From Actinomycetes bacterium (lineage in GTDB: Bacteria > Planctomycetota > Phycisphaerae > JAACET01), in NCBI GenBank assembly GCA_030614915.1, contig JAUXAG010000021.1, positions 1 through 39,275 of the forward strand: 39,275 bases of DNA, in the 5' to 3' direction. A program made the translations under genes and the position numbers. Shown piece by piece: positions 17,436 to 26,580 of the stretch (the first letter of the stretch is position 1; each line of letters begins with the position of its first letter). Under the pieces are notes generated by a model, which saw nothing but the letters and a program-made list of their open reading frames with translations, was not told the DNA's origin and did not search any database.

Positions 17436-17504
17436 CTTCTGGTTTCTTGGCAGTGCTTTCAGTCAGTCAACTTCTCAGCTGGCCTCGAGCCTCTGCCCTG
17501 TAGG

Positions 17505-18056
17505 CTAATCTTTTTCCTCCGACCGAGCTCCGCGGCTGTCGTGTTCGATAATCCACTCGGCGATGACCCTGCCCATGCCTTCAGCCAGTTCCTCCGGCCC
17601 TTTGCGGAAGGATGATTTCGCCCGGCTGTCGCAACTGGCTATCCCCAGTACATCTCCGCTAGCCGCATCGATCAGTTTGACCCGGCAGACTGCTTGTTCC
17701 ATGGGACTGGCTATTTTATCTGTAGTCGTGCCCGGGTCATAGTTAATCAGCCTGCCCGTGATCCGCAGTACTTTGCTGCCCTGGCGCCTCAGGTAAGTCT
17801 TCTGGATGATTTCCTCGCTAATCTTCGCCGGCAGTACCGCCATGAACGCCTCATTACCTAGGCCTTGGCTGTCATCCGAGAAAGGCTCCACCACCACCGC
17901 ATCGTAGTCAGCCAGATTCGCCGTCACCGACTGGATCGGCCTTGCCCGACCGGTGGCTCCCGTAGCTCCGGAGTAACCTTCCCGAATCGCCCGTCCAATA
18001 CAGCCGGCACTACAAGCCATAATCAACAGACCCAACAAATATAAGTTCTTTTTCAT
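17505..18056 (-). CDS. Lipoprotein, DUF4410-like
   Basis: A 183-residue protein with a lipoprotein signal: MKKNLYLLGLLIMACSAGC, with the lipidated cysteine at position 19. The mature part reads YDAVVVEPFSDD, then ITGRLINYDPGTTTD and a C-terminal helix. This resembles DUF4410-type lipoproteins, which share a fold with other outer-membrane assembly or curli-like lipoproteins. An outer-membrane or periplasmic location is likely, function unknown. The ribosome site AAAGGAGG lies 6 nt before ATG 18056, the best in the window. It reads as a single gene; the UvrC-like gene begins 99 bp upstream on the same strand. Confidence 0.8.
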   Translation of the reverse strand: MKKNLYLLGLLIMACSAGCIGRAIREGYSGATGATGRARPIQSVTANLADYDAVVVEPFSDDSQGLGNEAFMAVLPAKISEEIIQKTYLRRQGSKVLRITGRLINYDPGTTTDKIASPMEQAVCRVKLIDAASGDVLGIASCDSRAKSSFRKGPEELAEGMGRVIAEWIIEHDSRGARSEEKD

Positions 18057-18154
18057 ACTAGCCTCCTTTGCACAGTAAAGCTCTTACCCACAGAACGGCT
18101 GGAAATCTACTTTTCTCCTTGCCTTTTTACAGTCACCAACCACTTATACAAGGA

Positions 18155-19357
18155 TTATTTCGTATTTGGTGGACTTTTTAAGCCTATATTTTGTCTAATT
18201 GCAGCATGGCCCTTGGCCCCGCGGGCCTTGCTTCGACCGAACTTGCTACTGATCTGCTCCACCAAATCAGCCGCCTTCGGCAGATGGTCCAGCTTGTAGT
18301 ACAGGCACTTATCGCTGTGTGAGCGAAAAAGAAAATAGCTCACCAGCCCTATGCTTTCCCGCCACTGCTGGATCTCGGAGACATTCGCTGGCGGGCGATA
18401 ATTGGCCCTCCTGGCCCAGTCCACAATTTCCCCGATCTGTCTTTCGACCTCACCCAGTCTGACGGCCTCACCCGGCTCGACCGTCCCCCCATTTACCCGC
18501 CAGGGCCGGACCTGATGCCGATCTTGCCCCGGGGCAATGATTAGATATTCAAATCGCCGCAAGCTCCCAGCCCAGCCGAAATCTTCCTCCTCCAATTTGC
18601 CTATTCTTTTTATGAGCTTCTTGTTCTTCGCAGCCGATTCGAAGTCCAGTTTGGCCGCCGCCCGGTTCATCTGCTCCTCCAATCGACGCCGCTGGCCAAG
18701 TCGCTCCTCTGGCTCAGCCAGCTTGATCGCCTCCAGCAGAAGTTCCCGGTACTCGCTGGCGGATACTCGGCCCAAGCAGGCCCCGCAGCACTTACCCATT
18801 TGGGCGTAGGCACAAGCCTGGGCCGCTTTCTCCGTGTTTGTCTGTTGCAAAATCTCGTAATCGCGGCACAGACCATACATGTCGCTAGCCAGATCGACGA
18901 AGTATTTGGCCGCCTTGCCATTGACGAACGGGCCTATATATTCATCCGGACCAGGTGGGCCGATTTTGCGGGCAGTTAGTAATCGTCCAAAAGGCTCCGA
19001 CAAGCAAATCCTGATCCACCAGGCGTCCGACCAACCCAGCATCTCGCCATAGCTGCTCGGATAGATTGCCCTGGCCAACTGGTGAAACTGCCAGTAGCTC
19101 ACGAAGCTCGAATCGGCCTGTGTCCAACTCACCCCTTTGGTAATCTCGGCCAGTTCTGTTCGACGACTCAGAGTTTCACTTTCAGATCGAGCGAGTTTCC
19201 TTCGCACCGACGCCCGCACTGACCCGCTTGTGGCCAACAGAATTGCTTCACGTTTGGCCCCACACAGCAAATAAACCCCCGCCCGGGCCGGCAGCGCCAG
19301 AGTCCATTGCTGGAGTTCTTGATCAGCCGGCACTTCTATGGAACCGTCGAAATCCAT
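18155..19357 (-). CDS. UvrC-like protein with degenerate GIY-YIG domain
   Basis: A 400-residue protein aligned in order with the N-terminal half of UvrC: the GVYLL strand of a GIY-YIG domain (about 25-60), EYIGPFVNGKAAKYFVDLA (139-157), the cysteine-rich CAYAQMGKCCGACLG (182-196), and a UVR motif AAKLDFESAAKNKK (234-247). The RNase H-like and HhH parts of UvrC are missing. In the GIY-YIG domain the second motif (usually YVGKAK) is ILLATSG, and the metal-binding Glu of the EALLLE stretch is not evident, so nuclease activity is doubtful. It resembles the UvrC-like half of DnaQ-UvrC or Cho-type proteins. It may bind DNA or UvrB. The start ATG has no clear ribosome site. Confidence 0.8.
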   Translation of the reverse strand: MDFDGSIEVPADQELQQWTLALPARAGVYLLCGAKREAILLATSGSVRASVRRKLARSESETLSRRTELAEITKGVSWTQADSSFVSYWQFHQLARAIYPSSYGEMLGWSDAWWIRICLSEPFGRLLTARKIGPPGPDEYIGPFVNGKAAKYFVDLASDMYGLCRDYEILQQTNTEKAAQACAYAQMGKCCGACLGRVSASEYRELLLEAIKLAEPEERLGQRRRLEEQMNRAAAKLDFESAAKNKKLIKRIGKLEEEDFGWAGSLRRFEYLIIAPGQDRHQVRPWRVNGGTVEPGEAVRLGEVERQIGEIVDWARRANYRPPANVSEIQQWRESIGLVSYFLFRSHSDKCLYYKLDHLPKAADLVEQISSKFGRSKARGAKGHAAIRQNIGLKSPPNTK

Positions 19358-19415
19358 GAGACTTGCTGAATATACTGCTTTGTTTGCTTGGGCAAAACCT
19401 TCCCCAAGCTCCTGT

Positions 19416-19901
19416 CTATGAGGGATTGGGCAAACGCATCCCCGTGATCTTACCCTCGAAAACCAGTATGGAGTCTACATAGGCCTGACAGTTGCTGATC
19501 ACGTGGCGACTCGATAGGGTTTCCAACTCGCCCGTGAGAATCAGCGTGCAGGGCGGTACTACCTGCTTACGGAATCTAACCCTGTCCAAACGGGCAAAAC
19601 CAATGAACGGACAGTCTTCGTATATGCTCATTGCCAGATAGCATGTCATCTGCGCCGCGGCTTCGGCTATCAGTACGCCGGGCATAATAGGCCGCCCCGG
19701 CAAGTGCCCCCGGGCCCAGAAATCGTTATCCCGCACATCCTTGTATGCCGCAATTCTTCGCTTCTCATGATCGATGTATAGGATTCCTGAAAGCATTTCA
19801 AATTCGTAACGATGGGGAATCACTTTGCGGATGTCTTTAATGGTGGCTACAACCTTGTTAGTATCAATCGCTTTTAAGTCAATTATCGGTTTACCAGCCA
19901 T
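19416..19901 (-). CDS. fabZ: 3-hydroxyacyl-ACP dehydratase, FabZ-like
   Basis: A hot-dog-fold enzyme of 161 residues that dehydrates 3-hydroxyacyl-ACP in fatty acid elongation. The active-site helix HLPGRPIMPGVLIAEAAAQ carries the catalytic His66 and Glu80; the usual HFPG is HLPG here. IPHRYEFEMLSGI near the N terminus is the FabZ consensus (IPHRYPFL.D). The start at 19901 (MAGKPIID) fits family length; an in-frame start 16 codons upstream would add a tail with no conservation. It stands alone, without other fab genes. A good promoter with a palindrome in its spacer lies 69 bp upstream. It is 58 bp upstream of the UvrC-like gene on the same strand. Confidence 0.9.
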   Translation of the reverse strand: MAGKPIIDLKAIDTNKVVATIKDIRKVIPHRYEFEMLSGILYIDHEKRRIAAYKDVRDNDFWARGHLPGRPIMPGVLIAEAAAQMTCYLAMSIYEDCPFIGFARLDRVRFRKQVVPPCTLILTGELETLSSRHVISNCQAYVDSILVFEGKITGMRLPNPS

Positions 19902-19969
19902 CTCTAAAGGCTCCGAATGAAATTTGACAAACTTGCTCCGGTAAAGCAAGGCTCGGATATCCTGTGCTT

Positions 19970-19998
19970 AAGATATCTGCCGGGAGCTCCCCCGTCAA
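19970..19998 (-). promoter_or_regulatory. fabZ promoter with a palindrome in the spacer
   Basis: On the minus strand TTGACG (19993-19998), a 17-bp spacer and TATCTT (19970-19975) lie about 69 nt upstream of the fabZ start. The spacer contains the perfect palindrome GGGAGCTCCC (19982-19991), a possible operator. Confidence 0.42.
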
Positions 19999-20096
19999 GC
20001 TCAGAGGCAAAACCCAACCCGGCCGACCCAGGCCCTCCACCCAGCCGGACCGATACACCCTTAGTTGTCCCATCTTCGAAACTCTCGTATTTACTT

Positions 20097-21068
20097 CTAA
20101 GGTTGACCGGCATCTTTGAAGTGGCGGGCAGTTCTAGCTAAAATCTCGTCGAGCGACCTCCGAGGCCGATAGTCGATGAGTTTTCTGATCTTTTCCAGGC
20201 TGGGTCGGCGGCGCAACAAATCCTCAAAACCCACTCCATATGCCTGCTCATAGCTCATTCGCCGGATCCGTGACTTGCTGCCCGTGACCGTGATTACTTT
20301 TTTGGCAAGTTGATTTATACTCACTTCCTCGTCGCTGCCCAGATTGAATACCTGCCCGATGGCCTGCCCTTCCGCCGGCAGTTTCAGCAAGGCTTCCACC
20401 ACGTCGGCCACGTCCACAAAGCAGCGGGTCTGTCGCCCCGAGCCGTAGACGCAGAGGTCTTCCCCATCGAGTGCCGCCTGGACGAAGCGCGGTATGACCA
20501 TCCCGTATCTACCTGTTTGCCGGGGGCCCACGGTGTTGAACAATCGCACGATAATTACTGGCAGACGCTGTTGCCGATGGTAAGCCAGGGCCAAGTGTTC
20601 GTTGACGATTTTGCTGGCCGCATACGACCAACGACTCAGCGAAGTCGGTCCTAGCCTTGTATCGTCATCCTCGTGAAAAGGCACAGCTTTACCTTTGCCG
20701 TATACCTCGCTGGAAGAAGTTAGCAATACGCACCGCCCGAACTGCGCCGCCGCGGAGAGAATCGCTTCGCTGGTCTGCAGATTAGTCTGGATGGTCTTGA
20801 CCGGCTCGCTTACGATTAGTTCCACCCCCACAGCTGCAGCCAAGTGATAGATTAGATTGCATTGCTCGGCCAGTTCGTCCACCAGGGCCTGATTCGCTGC
20901 TGATCCTTGGATGAATTGAAATCCACCTTTCTCCATCAAGTGACCGATGTTCTCCAGCCGACCTGTGGACAGGTCGTCAAGGGCCACGACGTCATCGCCT
21001 CGTTCAAGCAGGGCCTCGCAAAGATGCGAACCGATGAATCCGGCTCCGCCTGTTACCAGTGCCTTCAC
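20097..21068 (-). CDS. NAD-dependent nucleotide-sugar epimerase/dehydratase (SDR)
   Basis: A 323-residue extended short-chain dehydrogenase. The NAD-binding loop VTGGAGFIGSH starts at residue 6. SSSEVYG (about 118-124) and the catalytic pair Tyr149-xxx-Lys153 in SYAASK are intact, and VRLFNTVGPRQ follows. This is the layout of UDP-glucose 4-epimerase, dTDP-glucose dehydratase and UDP-glucuronate decarboxylase; the exact reaction is not set by the visible motifs. It begins with GTG at 21068 and has GAGGAGA 7-10 nt upstream. It is 41 bp behind the CapD-like gene, likely the same transcript, so it probably makes an activated sugar for surface polysaccharide. Confidence 0.9.
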   Translation of the reverse strand: MKALVTGGAGFIGSHLCEALLERGDDVVALDDLSTGRLENIGHLMEKGGFQFIQGSAANQALVDELAEQCNLIYHLAAAVGVELIVSEPVKTIQTNLQTSEAILSAAAQFGRCVLLTSSSEVYGKGKAVPFHEDDDTRLGPTSLSRWSYAASKIVNEHLALAYHRQQRLPVIIVRLFNTVGPRQTGRYGMVIPRFVQAALDGEDLCVYGSGRQTRCFVDVADVVEALLKLPAEGQAIGQVFNLGSDEEVSINQLAKKVITVTGSKSRIRRMSYEQAYGVGFEDLLRRRPSLEKIRKLIDYRPRRSLDEILARTARHFKDAGQP

Positions 21069-21109
21069 ACCTTGGTCTCCTCTAGTTGCCTGGAGTTGTT
21101 TCGCACGTA

Positions 21110-23080
21110 TTAGCTGCGGTCGTTGCTCGACTCAGCCGCACCGGCAGGGCGAAATTCCGGTACCGCCTCTTGCAACGCCCGCAAGATTTGCCCGTTAGAC
21201 GCCCTGAGCACAGCGGCCTGGAGCTTCTTCATAGTACTTCTTAATTCCTCGGGGTCCCAGGGACGGCATTGCCAAACGAAAATCTTCTCGTGCTTAGTCC
21301 GAACCATGTCTTCGCCCTTGGTCGACAATTCTTCGAAGAGCTTTTCGCCCGGACGGATACCGGTGAAAGTAATATCAATGTCCACTCCGGGCCGTAGCCC
21401 TGACAACTTGATAAGTTCCGTGGCCAGATCAATGATTTTGACCGGCTCGCCCATATCCAGCACGAATATCTCCGCCCCTTGGCCCATGGCTGCCGCCTGC
21501 AGAACCAGCTGTGACGCTTCCGGGATGGTCATGAAGTAGCGTGTCATTCGTTCGTCGGTAACTGTCACCGGACCACCGTTGCGGATCTGTTCCCGGAAAA
21601 TCGGAACCACCGACCCGTTTGAGCCCAGCACGTTACCGAAACGCACCGTCTCGAACTTCGTAGCCGACCGTGTCCCCAACTCCTGAATAACCATCTCCGC
21701 GACCCGTTTACTTGCCCCCATGACGCTGGTGGGATTAACCGCCTTGTCTGTGGAGATCATAACAAAGGCCTGGCATCCGGATTTCACGGCTGCTTCAGCA
21801 ATGGTGCGCGTGCCGAATACATTATTCTTGATTGCTTCGCCGGGATTGTTCTCCATTAGGGGCACATGCTTGTGAGCGGCCGCGTGGAAGACCACGTCTG
21901 GTTTCTCACGTTGGAAAATATCACCCACCCGATTATCATCGCACACGTCGCAGATGTAACTAAACCATGGGGCCTCGGGGAAAAGCTCCTTGATCTCCGA
22001 CTCCACATGAAAGAGAGGGTTTTCGGCCTGTTCCATAGCTACGATACGCGACGGCAAGAAACGTAGGACCTGGCGGCAGATTTCCGAACCGATGCTCCCT
22101 CCGGCCCCGGTAACCAGCACAACACGACCGGTGAGGAATTTACCGATAGCCTCGGCATCCAGAGACACCGGTTCTCGCCCCAGCAGGTCGTCGATGTCCA
22201 CATCGCGGATCTGCGAGATCGTGATTTTGCCGTCGATCAGATCGCTCATCGCCGGAATCGTGCGGAAACGCAGCTTCGTGGCCTGGCATTGTTCGATAAT
22301 CCACCGCATTTGCCTCCGGTCCGCCCCGGGCATGGCGATCAGTAGCTCTTCAACCATGTACCGCTGGCAGATTGTCGCCAGACGCGATAGCGGCCCCAGC
22401 ACCGCTGCGCCATGGATGAGTAGATGCATCTTGGTTGGATCATCATCAACGAACCCGACTACGTCGTATTGTTCCACCGGCGTTCGGCGGATCTGGCGCA
22501 GCACAGTTTCGCCGGCGCTGCCAGCCCCGACGATCAGCAACCGTTTGAGCCCTTCTTTAGCGATTGGCCGCCATTCTTCGTAATAGAATCGCACCAGAAT
22601 GCGTACCCCGCTGACCATCCCGATGGTTAGCATCAAATCCAGCAGAAATATGGATCTCGGCCAGCCTCTCAACAGCGGCCTGTGCAGCACATACGAACCG
22701 AAAAGGCGCATGGTGTATACGAACATAAAAAGCAGGGCCGTGCTCACCCAGGTGGCCTTGAGGGCCGCGAACAGATCGCGCATTCCCACGTATCGCCACC
22801 ATCCGCGGTACAAACCGTAGTGGTGGAAAACGAAAAACTTCATCGCCACAACAAACCAGAATATCGGGAAGAAATGCTGCCCCCACCAGTCTGGTCTGCC
22901 CATATCCGGATCAGGATTCCAGGAAAAATCGAACCGCAACAAGAAAGCCCCGAACAGGCTGAGGAAAAAGATCCCCAGATGCACTACCCGGATGAATATC
23001 CAGCGCAACGCGACTATCCCCTGCCGCTTGGGCTCCGGCAGAGGAGCACTACTTTCTTGGTTTGGTTCTGTTGGAGGCAT
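21110..23080 (-). CDS. Polysaccharide biosynthesis nucleotide-sugar 4,6-dehydratase (CapD/WbpM/FlaA1-like)
   Basis: A 656-residue membrane protein. Four or five hydrophobic segments occupy residues 25-160. A first Rossmann domain follows (LLIVGAGSAGETVLRQIRR, about 181-199), then the catalytic SDR domain from VLVTGAGGSIGSEICRQ (about 321-337). The catalytic triad appears as Ser443, Met454 and Lys458 (MISTDKA then MGASK): methionine replaces tyrosine, as described for WbpM-type UDP-GlcNAc 4,6-dehydratases. It should act at the inner membrane on UDP-GlcNAc for polysaccharide, O-antigen or glycan synthesis. The length fits the large (WbpM) subfamily. It is followed closely by the SDR gene. No transport or ligase genes are in the window. 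Confidence 0.93.
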   Translation of the reverse strand: MPPTEPNQESSAPLPEPKRQGIVALRWIFIRVVHLGIFFLSLFGAFLLRFDFSWNPDPDMGRPDWWGQHFFPIFWFVVAMKFFVFHHYGLYRGWWRYVGMRDLFAALKATWVSTALLFMFVYTMRLFGSYVLHRPLLRGWPRSIFLLDLMLTIGMVSGVRILVRFYYEEWRPIAKEGLKRLLIVGAGSAGETVLRQIRRTPVEQYDVVGFVDDDPTKMHLLIHGAAVLGPLSRLATICQRYMVEELLIAMPGADRRQMRWIIEQCQATKLRFRTIPAMSDLIDGKITISQIRDVDIDDLLGREPVSLDAEAIGKFLTGRVVLVTGAGGSIGSEICRQVLRFLPSRIVAMEQAENPLFHVESEIKELFPEAPWFSYICDVCDDNRVGDIFQREKPDVVFHAAAHKHVPLMENNPGEAIKNNVFGTRTIAEAAVKSGCQAFVMISTDKAVNPTSVMGASKRVAEMVIQELGTRSATKFETVRFGNVLGSNGSVVPIFREQIRNGGPVTVTDERMTRYFMTIPEASQLVLQAAAMGQGAEIFVLDMGEPVKIIDLATELIKLSGLRPGVDIDITFTGIRPGEKLFEELSTKGEDMVRTKHEKIFVWQCRPWDPEELRSTMKKLQAAVLRASNGQILRALQEAVPEFRPAGAAESSNDRS

Positions 23081-23176
23081 AGATTTCTTAGGGGCTTTAG
23101 TTATCGGACGTAGGGCTTGGAGCCGTCACAGGTTGTGTATATCGGCCTCATCGACAAAGTCGTTTGCTCCAAATCC

Positions 23177-25495
23177 TTACTTGTCTTCAGCAGCCGCACC
23201 GCCGCTGACATAGATGCTGGCCATCTGGCGAACGAGCGGATCGCTGTCCGTTTCGGCTACGCGTCGGAGTATTTCACGCCAGCTCTGGCCCCGGTTTCCG
23301 GCTGCTCTGACACCCATTAATCGTACGAACCAATGCGGATCGCGGATTTGGTCTGCCAGGGCCTTACTGAGTTGCCCATCGAGTCTGACAAACTGCAGGG
23401 CCTCTCCCAACCAGGCTCTGACCCGCCAATCGGCATCCTGGGCTGTTTCAACCAAGGCCGCGGTTATTTGTTCCTCATTGACCGCCCGGGGCTTTTTGGC
23501 CTCCGCAATTGCCTGTGGATGCTGACTATTGGCTAGTAGATCGCCCAGCAGCACTGTGGTGTGGATTTTACTGCGTACCGAACCTTCTTCGAGCACCCGG
23601 TACAATCGTTCCATCGCTTCCCGGCTGGGGCGGAAGCCATAATGCACCAGCACCGCCTCTTTACTGGCTTGCCCTGCCAGTGAAGGAAAATACTCGTCTT
23701 GGCCCACAACCTGAGGATCCAGAATGCATGATATCCTGATGGTTACTGTTTCCTGCGGGCACTGACGCAGGAGTTTCCGCAGCTCACCGCGATCCAGCCG
23801 CACCGTGGTGCTCAGGCCTTGACCTGGATTCATACGCCGTTTCTTGTATAGCGAGACGAAGTCGTGTTTCAGCTCCCTTTGTAAGCCACCACTGAGTCGG
23901 ACAGACATAACGACCCGCGGGTTAAGCATCATGCCCGGCCCCATGGCTATGACCATCGAGCCCATGTTGCTCAGCGAAATGTGCAGCATCACCGGCTCAC
24001 GATAGTCATAGTCTGGTTTACTCGGCAGAATTTTCAGAAACAGGTAATCCTCCGGATGGCGGTAGAAGTCCCGCAACTCCGCTGCGTTGCCTAGTTCCAT
24101 GCCTATTGTTTGTCGATATGAATCAACATATGCGTTCATGTCGATGTTGACGTCTTGCGTCCGGGCCAGTTCGCGCAGGGCCAAACCCACCCAGCCGCCG
24201 GGGTGCAGGCTAAAGGCCGCTTGCACGGCCCGCATAATTTCTTCTTCCTTCTCTTCGGTGCCCTCCTCCGCCAACATCGCCCGGATCATGCCCAGACGGG
24301 CCCAGGCTTCATTTTCAGTCAGCGGCTCCAACTGGGTTCGAGCTGCGCCTATTTGTCCATCGCCAAGCAGAGCCAAACCCATGCAAAGTTGGGCCCGACT
24401 GTTCTCCGCATCCAGCTCCATCGCCTTATTAGACAACTCCATGGCTTTATCTTTGTCTGGCTTGTCTTGCAGATAAAACCAGGCCGCCTGACTCACCGCC
24501 GTCAAATCCGACGGGTTCTGTTGGACCTGTTCCAATAACAGTTCTTCAGTGGCGGATAATTGAGTCTCAGCGTCTTCCTTTTGCCCCCTGCCTGCCTTCG
24601 CCCGCGAGAGCCAGATTCGTATGTCCACCCGCTCGGGATGTTGCTTGACCAGGCGATCCAGAATTAGTAATGCCTTATCGTAATCTTGGCTGAGTACGTA
24701 ACTTGACCCCAAATCCAGTAGTACATCAGCCGTGATTTCCGATCCGCTGGCACCGGCCAAGTGTACCCCCAAGGCGTATTTGTACCACTTCTGCGCTTCT
24801 AAATGTAAGCCGATCTCATCCAGAGTATTGGCGAAGTCCCATATCACTTGCACCCGCAGGGGGTTGATCCGCACCATCTGAGTCAGCAACCTCAGTCGTT
24901 GGAAGATATTGCCCTCGACCTCCGGGTGCTCGAGCATTTTTTGCCGGGCAGCCAAGTTATAGGCATCGGCCGTGATGGCTTGATTGACTAGGGCCCAAGC
25001 ACGCTCTTCTTCGGCAGCCTCAAAGCTCAATCTGGCCAGCTCTTGGAAAATCACCCCTTTGACGCCGTCCGGAACCCCTGCCCGTATTGCCAGACTAGAA
25101 AGGTACTCCTGACGTTGTTCGCTCGTTTGTAGGGCCTCCAGATTCAAGGAGATTGCTTTGGCCAAGGCAACCTCATCTTCTGGTGCCAGGGCTATGTAAT
25201 TGCCCAGTGCTTTGGCAGCCCCCCAACCGTCGCCCAGGGCTTCTAAACTTTCCGCCAGCAGGATAATGGCATCGGGGTTGGATTCATCTAACCGTCTGGC
25301 AGCTTCCAGCATAGTGCTTACAGCTCGAAGGTCAGCATCTTGGCTGCGAGCATCGCACTGGGCCAAATCAGTGAGCATGGCCGACAGTACCGCTTCTGGA
25401 CCGTCTGCCTGCAACTGCTGGCCGATACATAGACTTGATTTCGGTCCCAGGCAGATCATTACCAGCATAGTCACAACGGGCTTGAAAAATTTCAT
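23177..25495 (-). CDS. Secreted TPR and HEAT-repeat protein
   Basis: A protein of 772 residues. A signal peptide (MKFFKPVVTMLVMICLG...) is followed by TPR-like helical pairs over residues 60-430, for example DYDKALLILDRLVKQHPER and DKAMELSNKAMELDAENSRA. A beta-rich middle follows (residues 490-630, with MLHISLSNMGSM), and the C-terminal 110 residues have HEAT-like repeats (DWRVRAWLGEALQ, HWFVRLMGVRAAGN). It is probably a periplasmic scaffold. The start at 25495 is chosen because the signal peptide begins there and GGAGA precedes it; 40 codons further upstream also read open but add an unlikely N terminus. It follows the two membrane-TPR genes on the same strand at 79 bp. Confidence 0.82.
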   Translation of the reverse strand: MKFFKPVVTMLVMICLGPKSSLCIGQQLQADGPEAVLSAMLTDLAQCDARSQDADLRAVSTMLEAARRLDESNPDAIILLAESLEALGDGWGAAKALGNYIALAPEDEVALAKAISLNLEALQTSEQRQEYLSSLAIRAGVPDGVKGVIFQELARLSFEAAEEERAWALVNQAITADAYNLAARQKMLEHPEVEGNIFQRLRLLTQMVRINPLRVQVIWDFANTLDEIGLHLEAQKWYKYALGVHLAGASGSEITADVLLDLGSSYVLSQDYDKALLILDRLVKQHPERVDIRIWLSRAKAGRGQKEDAETQLSATEELLLEQVQQNPSDLTAVSQAAWFYLQDKPDKDKAMELSNKAMELDAENSRAQLCMGLALLGDGQIGAARTQLEPLTENEAWARLGMIRAMLAEEGTEEKEEEIMRAVQAAFSLHPGGWVGLALRELARTQDVNIDMNAYVDSYRQTIGMELGNAAELRDFYRHPEDYLFLKILPSKPDYDYREPVMLHISLSNMGSMVIAMGPGMMLNPRVVMSVRLSGGLQRELKHDFVSLYKKRRMNPGQGLSTTVRLDRGELRKLLRQCPQETVTIRISCILDPQVVGQDEYFPSLAGQASKEAVLVHYGFRPSREAMERLYRVLEEGSVRSKIHTTVLLGDLLANSQHPQAIAEAKKPRAVNEEQITAALVETAQDADWRVRAWLGEALQFVRLDGQLSKALADQIRDPHWFVRLMGVRAAGNRGQSWREILRRVAETDSDPLVRQMASIYVSGGAAAEDK

Positions 25496-25574
25496 AAGAC
25501 ATCTCCGCTTTTTCTCCAGCCAAACGGGGCCGCCAGTTTGGCTCGTTTTTGTTATCCAGTTCATCGGCTCGGAA

Positions 25575-26435
25575 TTATACCTGGCCACTAACGTTCTTGC
25601 AAGCCTGTGTTTCACCAGTGCTTATCGCCTGTGCCACCGGTCCAAAGGCTGGCTGCCCAGCTAACAATTCTTTTGCAGGACAATATAGACTAGCCTTTCG
25701 CCACAGCCAATCTCGCCGGGCTGATTGGCCCGCAAAATGAGCCGCCAGTGCCAAAGACGCGTGGGCCAGTCCCGCCTGCTCTGTCGGTAGTAATCCCGCC
25801 AGGGCCACCTTATTAGGCAGATCGGCCATTACCGTATCGCTCCGTCCGACCCGGATGCCGTAGCTTATCTCCGCCTGCAGTACGCCCAATCGCTCGCTAA
25901 TGTTCAAGGCCGTCCTGCTGAGCACTGATAACGATTCGTAGGCCCCAACCAGGTTATTCATGGCCAGGCTGCACTCAGCCCGTATCGCCTCCGACAGGAT
26001 ACGTATTCTATTGCTGTTTTTACGAGCCCAGTTCCGCACCAGTTCGCAGAATTGCCACGCCGCCGGCCATTGTCTTTGTTTCTGAAGGATCACAGCCAGA
26101 TTGTGACAGGCCATCAGGAGCACAGGTTTGTATATGCATAAACCTCGGCAGACCCCTGAGAGGATCTCCCGGGCCTGGGACAGTTGTCCCGCCGCGATTA
26201 ATTGGCTGGCCCTGGTGGTTAAGTTGGCTTTTCGTCTGGCTTGGATGCTCAGGCCTATCCAGACGACGCACACGGCTATAAGCACGCTGGTTCCCGTGGT
26301 ACCATCGTTGGAGTCTGAGGCCCTGACCAGGCCGTAAAACAAAGCGCACAGCAGTCCGCCGCGCACCGCACGCGTCAGTCGGATGCTGTTGTATGCCCGA
26401 CGTATAAGTTGTTCGGCCTGTTGGTCGCTGATCAT
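25575..26435 (-). CDS. Membrane protein with TPR-like helices (paralogue B)
   Basis: A 286-residue protein with two hydrophobic segments at about 26-36 and 50-65, separated by a short acidic loop, then alpha-helical TPR-like repeats (QLIAAGQLSQAREILSG, QKQRQWPAAWQFCELVRN). It has the same build and order as paralogue A at 27157-28065 (two membrane segments then TPR helices). Function unknown. The start ATG at 26435 has AAAAGG about 6 nt upstream. The upstream gene would end only 17 bp away if the island at 26451-27168 were absent, which suggests an original tight operon A-B-TPR/HEAT. It lies 79 bp before the TPR/HEAT gene. Confidence 0.75.
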   Translation of the reverse strand: MISDQQAEQLIRRAYNSIRLTRAVRGGLLCALFYGLVRASDSNDGTTGTSVLIAVCVVWIGLSIQARRKANLTTRASQLIAAGQLSQAREILSGVCRGLCIYKPVLLMACHNLAVILQKQRQWPAAWQFCELVRNWARKNSNRIRILSEAIRAECSLAMNNLVGAYESLSVLSRTALNISERLGVLQAEISYGIRVGRSDTVMADLPNKVALAGLLPTEQAGLAHASLALAAHFAGQSARRDWLWRKASLYCPAKELLAGQPAFGPVAQAISTGETQACKNVSGQV

Positions 26436-26450
26436 GGAACCTTTTATGCT

Positions 26451-26464
26451 GCCTAGCCCTCAGT
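26451..26464. repeat. 14-bp direct repeat, inner copy of island
   Basis: GCCTAGCCCTCAGT, identical to the copy at 27155-27168. It lies in the non-coding stretch 16 bp upstream of the paralogue B start. Confidence 0.8.
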
Positions 26465-26580
26465 AATACCCCCTGTTATATCTCCTTTATTACTAATATC
26501 GTACAACACCTAATTTTTAATTAAGAGAATATCAAAAGAATTGACTAAAAAAACTCCCAGCCTCTGAAAAAAGAAACAGC

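Noticed and set aside
19902-20096. Small minus-strand frames upstream of fabZ
   Set aside because: They overlap each other and the fabZ promoter and have low-complexity Gly-rich text.
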